Shown: positions 7,429-9,387 of the stretch, piece after piece
How positions within the stretch are numbered: the first letter of the stretch is position 1
How the letters are laid out: each line of letters opens with the position of its first letter
Origin: Methanosarcinaceae archaeon
GTDB taxonomy: Archaea; Halobacteriota; Methanosarcinia; Methanosarcinales; Methanosarcinaceae
Assembly: GCA_020793555.1 (NCBI GenBank)
Contig: DQIO01000244.1
Location: 1-9,387 of the forward strand
Direction: 5' to 3'
Length of the DNA: 9,387 nt
Notes under the pieces: model-generated
The model's database searches: none
Told to the model about the DNA's origin: nothing
The model's input: the letters and a program-made list of their open reading frames with translations, nothing else
Program-made: the position numbers and the translations under genes

Positions 7429-7445
7429 ATTCCAGTAACTGGAAT
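7429..7445. promoter_or_regulatory. Operator-like site 2
   Basis: ATTCCAGT and ACTGGAAT flank a central A, a perfect 17-bp palindrome. Its centre (7437) is 32 bp from that of site 1. The core is the same as site 1, but the outer flanks are not symmetric. Confidence 0.8.
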
Positions 7446-7461
7446 TTAATTGTAGTATTTT

Positions 7462-7478
7462 ATTCCAGTTACAGGTAT
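7462..7478. promoter_or_regulatory. Operator-like site 3 (degenerate half)
   Basis: The left half ATTCCAGT is intact. The right half reads ACAGGTAT, two mismatches from the consensus. The centre (7470) is 33 bp from site 2, so all three sites lie on roughly the same face of the helix. Confidence 0.7.
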
Positions 7479-7515
7479 ATTTCATTTTTCATCGTAATTG
7501 GCACAAAAAGATTTC

Positions 7516-7722
7516 TCAGCAAACAGCAAGGAACAAAGGCAGTGGCACAAACAAAACATCGCCATCAAGCCGTAAAGTATTCTTGGTGACAACAATACCA
7601 ATTTCTGTGCCAAACTCATTCATAAACTCTTAAACGCCTCCTATATCATCGGAGTGTTCTTGATATTTGACCTCAATTGGAATCGCTGCGGTAGTCACGG
7701 TAAAGATCGGTCCATAGCGCAT
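7516..7722 (-). pseudogene. C-terminal remnant of a second AAA_14/DUF4143 ATPase
   Basis: Reading the minus strand, an interrupted frame gives AAIPIEVKYQEHSDDIGGV, an in-frame TAA, then EFMNEFGTEIGIVVTKNTL and VLFVPLPLFLAV before a TGA at 7516-7518. This parallels, in order, the last 60 or so residues of the intact ATPase next door (GVIPIEVKYRN, IEFMTSFNIKKGYVITNEHF, VISYIPVWMFLL). It includes the E-V-K nuclease motif. The ATPase core and N-terminus are missing upstream and the frame is broken, so this is a dead paralogue. It lies in the same orientation, immediately behind the operator-like sites. The alignment was made by eye but is consistent over its whole length. Confidence 0.8.
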
Positions 7723-7765
7723 TCATGTCTGCTCCGCTCACGTTGTCCTGTTCACCAGACATGGC

Positions 7766-7876
7766 ATGTGCGGTACCGAAATTGTTGTTGAAAATGAGGG
7801 TACTGGCACACTTCATTGCTGTAAAGCACCAATGAAAATGGTGGTCGAAGAAGATCGCCCGTGGGTCGAAGGATAG
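7766..7876 (+). pseudogene. Desulforedoxin-like fragment
   Basis: A 36-codon frame ends at TAG. It has the pattern CG-x2-V-x-V-x3-G-x-G-T-L-x-CC-x2-PM, which closely matches desulforedoxin and the N-terminal iron-binding domain of desulfoferrodoxin (one Fe bound by four Cys). C2, C18 and C19 are present. The first Cys of the usual C-x2-C is missing: the in-frame upstream codon at that position encodes His. There is no ribosome site, and in-frame sequence upstream reaches a TAG at 7715-7717 with no better start. I read it as a 5'-truncated remnant; a translated small protein with altered iron ligands is less likely. T-tracts follow at once. Confidence 0.45.
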
Positions 7877-7884
7877 AGTCGTCT

Positions 7885-7917
7885 ATTTTTCGATCAATTC
7901 TTTTTTTGTAATTTTTG
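7885..7917 (+). terminator. Oligo-T termination region
   Basis: Three T-runs (TTTTT at 7886-7890, TTTTTTT at 7901-7907, TTTTT at 7912-7916) follow the desulforedoxin-like frame, the usual form of an archaeal terminator on the plus strand. It would insulate cofE from transcription upstream. Confidence 0.5.
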
Positions 7918-8014
7918 TATATTGTGCAATAATGGTTAGTTAGTGCGGCATCAGGAAAAATGCTATCGTCATCTTTTGCTTAGTCGGGGTAACTATCATC
8001 ATCGCCGCAAAATG

Positions 8015-8024
8015 TACTATATAG
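8015..8024 (+). promoter_or_regulatory. TATA box of cofE
   Basis: TACTATATAG lies 45-54 bases before the ATG at 8069. Initiation near 8045-8050 would give a leader of about 20 bases carrying the GAGG ribosome site at 8061-8064. TTATTTAT (8031-8038) is an alternative element. Confidence 0.5.
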
Positions 8025-8068
8025 ATACTCTTATTTATCCCCAACGCCATTTTACGCATCGAGGAATA

Positions 8069-8848
8069 ATGTTGATTAAGGCACATGCACAGACACTGAA
8101 ACTAGAAGCATTCACCGTTGACAATATCCCCTTGATCAAAAAAGGGGACGACCTTGCAGCAATGATCTGTGAGAACACGGAAATACAGGATAATGACATC
8201 GTTGTGATCGCATCAACGATCGTATCCAAATCGGAAGGTCGGACATTCACGCTTGATAATATTACTCCTACGCAGCGTGCTCTGGATATTGCACGCAAGA
8301 ATGGCGAAGACTCGCGTTTCATTCAGGCGGTCCTTGACAGAAGTCGGGAATGTCTGGTCGAGTCGCCGATACTCCTTGTTGAAACACTCAATGGGCACGT
8401 ATGCATAAAAGCAGGCATCGATGACTCAAATGTTGAAGACGGGGTACTTCTGGAATTGCCTGTTGATCCCGATGCGAGTGCCAAAATGATCGCAGATGCG
8501 ATACGGAAATTGACGTCAAAACATGTCAGCGTGGTAATCACGGACACGAACGGCCGCTCCTTTAAAATTGGGCAGACAGGTGTAGCTGTTGGACTATCCA
8601 ATCTCGCACCGATAAAGAACTGGTGCGGGGAAAAAGACTTGTTTGGCAAAGTGCTTGAGATAACCGAAGAAGGAGTTGCCGACGAAATAGCAGGCACAGC
8701 AAATCTTCTGATGGGGGAAGGAAATGGCGGCAATCCGGTTGTGGTGATAAGGGGGCTTGAGATGTATGTGGATTCTGACGTTACGATAAAGGAAACGTAT
8801 CGTCCTGATAGCGAGGATGTTATCCGAAAAGGGTTGCGTAGTTTGTGA
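8069..8848 (+). CDS. cofE: Coenzyme F420-0:L-glutamate ligase
   Basis: CofE uses GTP to add gamma-linked glutamates to F420-0, making the working forms of the deazaflavin coenzyme F420 that carries hydride in methanogenesis. The product is 259 residues, close to the usual 250. Recognisable segments are PLIKKGDDLA (21-30), DIVVIASTIVSKSEG (43-57), GIDDSNV (116-122), VVITDTNGRSFKIGQTGVAV (155-174), GEKDLFGK (187-194), ADEIAGTANLLMG (204-216) and PVVVIRGL (223-230). D118 and D159 match, in spacing, the metal-binding Asp pair I recall for the Archaeoglobus enzyme. A longer frame opens at 7943, but those 42 extra codons are low-quality sequence crossing the TATA box. The ATG at 8069 has GAGG four bases upstream and yields the family N-terminus. 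It appears to be transcribed alone. Confidence 0.95.
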   Translation: MLIKAHAQTLKLEAFTVDNIPLIKKGDDLAAMICENTEIQDNDIVVIASTIVSKSEGRTFTLDNITPTQRALDIARKNGEDSRFIQAVLDRSRECLVESPILLVETLNGHVCIKAGIDDSNVEDGVLLELPVDPDASAKMIADAIRKLTSKHVSVVITDTNGRSFKIGQTGVAVGLSNLAPIKNWCGEKDLFGKVLEITEEGVADEIAGTANLLMGEGNGGNPVVVIRGLEMYVDSDVTIKETYRPDSEDVIRKGLRSL

Positions 8849-8849
8849 T

Positions 8850-8920
8850 CCAATATGATGCAAAAACGTTATGATCACCATAGGCGACACATTCCATGAC
8901 CAATAAGATTCAAAAAACGT
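8850..8920. repeat. Imperfect 20/21-bp direct repeat after cofE
   Basis: CCAATATGATGCAAAAACGT (8850-8869) recurs at 8900-8920 with two substitutions and one added A. The repeat period is about 50 bp. It lies between the cofE stop and the transposase remnant and may be a trace of a duplication or of an element edge. Confidence 0.55.
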
Positions 8921-8955
8921 ACATTAAATTCTTTGAATAACATATACAAAAAAAT

Positions 8956-9234
8956 GAAAGTATCCCTTGCACAATCTTTTTTGGTAAGAATGGCAGAATG
9001 GTTCTATCAGGGATTTGTTCTGGTAAGAAGTTTGACCAAATAGTGGACAAACTCAGTCCAAATATTCGTAAAAAGAGTGAGCAGATCAAAGAAATCCTTG
9101 AACGTGAAATGTCTCAAAGTGCTGCAATAAGGCTTCGAACATGTCTAAGCTTGATCCAACATATTGATGAGCAAATAAGCAATCTGGAGATAAATACCAT
9201 AATGGGAGAATCACCAAAAGAGGTTCAAAGGTAG
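8956..9234 (+). pseudogene. IS110-family transposase, internal fragment
   Basis: From about 8956 the frame reads into FFGKNGRMVLSGICSGKKFD and a helical linker with LSLIQHIDEQISNLEIN, the region between the N-terminal DEDD domain and the C-terminal Transposase_20 domain of IS110-type enzymes. The ATG at 8998 falls inside this region and is not a true start. The DEDD domain is missing upstream. The frame ends at TAG (9232-9234), just where the Transposase_20 domain should begin. The enzyme is dead. Confidence 0.7.
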
Positions 9235-9236
9235 CA

Positions 9237-9387
9237 AAATGGATGCTGACTCTGTTTGCTCAAGCAGCTTCCGGGAAGAAAGCCAGTAAGCTGAAAGATT
9301 TTTTCAACCGGATGAAGAAAACAATTGGACATCAAAAGGCAATAATTGCTCTGGCGAGAAAAATTGTGACGATTATATGGCATCTCA
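9237..9387 (+). pseudogene. IS110-family transposase, C-terminal fragment (runs off window)
   Basis: In a different frame from the previous piece, the sequence reads KWMLTLFAQAASGKKASKLK then FFNRMKKTIGHQKAIIALAR and KIVTIIWHL. This matches the C-terminal end of IS110-type transposases (a short helix, then xFYxRLKxxxGxKKAIxAxA, then a final II-hydrophobic helix). The catalytic-serine region that normally lies between the two pieces, roughly 100 residues or more, is deleted. The true end probably lies a few bases beyond the window. Confidence 0.7.

Noticed and set aside
7393..7478. CRISPR array
   Set aside because: The three units are palindromes spaced 32-33 bp by centre, with only about 11-16 bp between them. 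That is too short and irregular for spacers, and no cas genes are present.
7676..7762. Minus-strand 28-codon frame with SGADMNALWTDLYRDYR
   Set aside because: It has protein-like composition but is very short, has no ribosome site, and overlaps the ATPase remnant in another frame.
7933..8022. Short hydrophobic frame (NAIVIFCLVGVTIIIAAK) upstream of cofE
   Set aside because: It looks like a membrane helix but has no start codon in frame, is under 30 codons and overlaps the cofE TATA box.
7943..8068. N-terminal extension of cofE from an upstream ATG
   Set aside because: The 42 codons cross the TATA-like box, have no family similarity and no ribosome site. The ATG at 8069 has GAGG and gives normal CofE length.
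8323..8853. Minus-strand frame of 176 codons across cofE
   Set aside because: It is the antisense shadow of cofE, Ser/Thr/Pro-rich with no motif. The plus-strand cofE is well supported.
9232..9240. TAG read-through joining the two IS110 transposase pieces
   Set aside because: The C-terminal piece is in another frame, a TGA follows four codons after the TAG, and the intervening catalytic domain is deleted.

Overview
The window looks like chromosomal DNA from a methane-metabolising archaeon of the Methanosarcinales or a close relative, either a methanogen or an ANME-type lineage. The evidence is a Hel308 helicase, an archaeal-type aconitase-family large subunit of the leucine/coenzyme B pathways, the coenzyme F420 gene cofE, an expanded-type AAA_14/DUF4143 ATPase, an IS110-type transposase remnant, and TATA-type promoters followed by oligo-T runs. 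Species cannot be settled by eye.

Layout from left to right. Positions 1-248 are extremely AT-rich and carry a (TA)11 run. A DprA-like gene lies on the minus strand (249-1349), preceded by a possible small Cys/His-bearing ORF in the same orientation. This pair is visibly more AT-rich than the core genes and may be acquired. Divergent to it is hel308 (1713-3923). A 384-base gap with one unexplained open stretch leads to a TTG-started leuC/hacA-type gene (4308-5549). A hairpin and a 9-bp-periodic inverted repeat separate this from a 71-residue protein with four histidines spaced i, i+4 (5775-5990). That gene converges, with a 3-base gap, on an AAA ATPase with a C-terminal PD-(D/E)xK-like motif (minus strand, 5994-7313).

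The ATPase promoter region holds the most striking non-coding signal. Three copies of a TTCCAGT-N-ACTGGAA palindrome are centred at 7405, 7437 and 7470, about three DNA turns apart, and one is a perfect 25-bp palindrome. Behind them, 7516-7876 is a graveyard: the C-terminal remnant of a second ATPase of the same family, then a desulforedoxin-like fragment followed by T-tracts. cofE (8069-8848) follows with its own promoter. The window ends in an internally deleted, frameshifted IS110-family transposase.

The core genes (hel308, leuC/hacA, cofE) are housekeeping genes of repair, amino-acid or coenzyme B synthesis and F420 synthesis, apparently independently transcribed. Between and around them are accessory pieces (DprA region, ATPases, IS110 remnant). 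The best candidates for something undescribed are the ATPase plus its phased palindromic sites, the DprA-like gene with its short upstream ORF and TAG-interrupted extension, and the His-face small protein.
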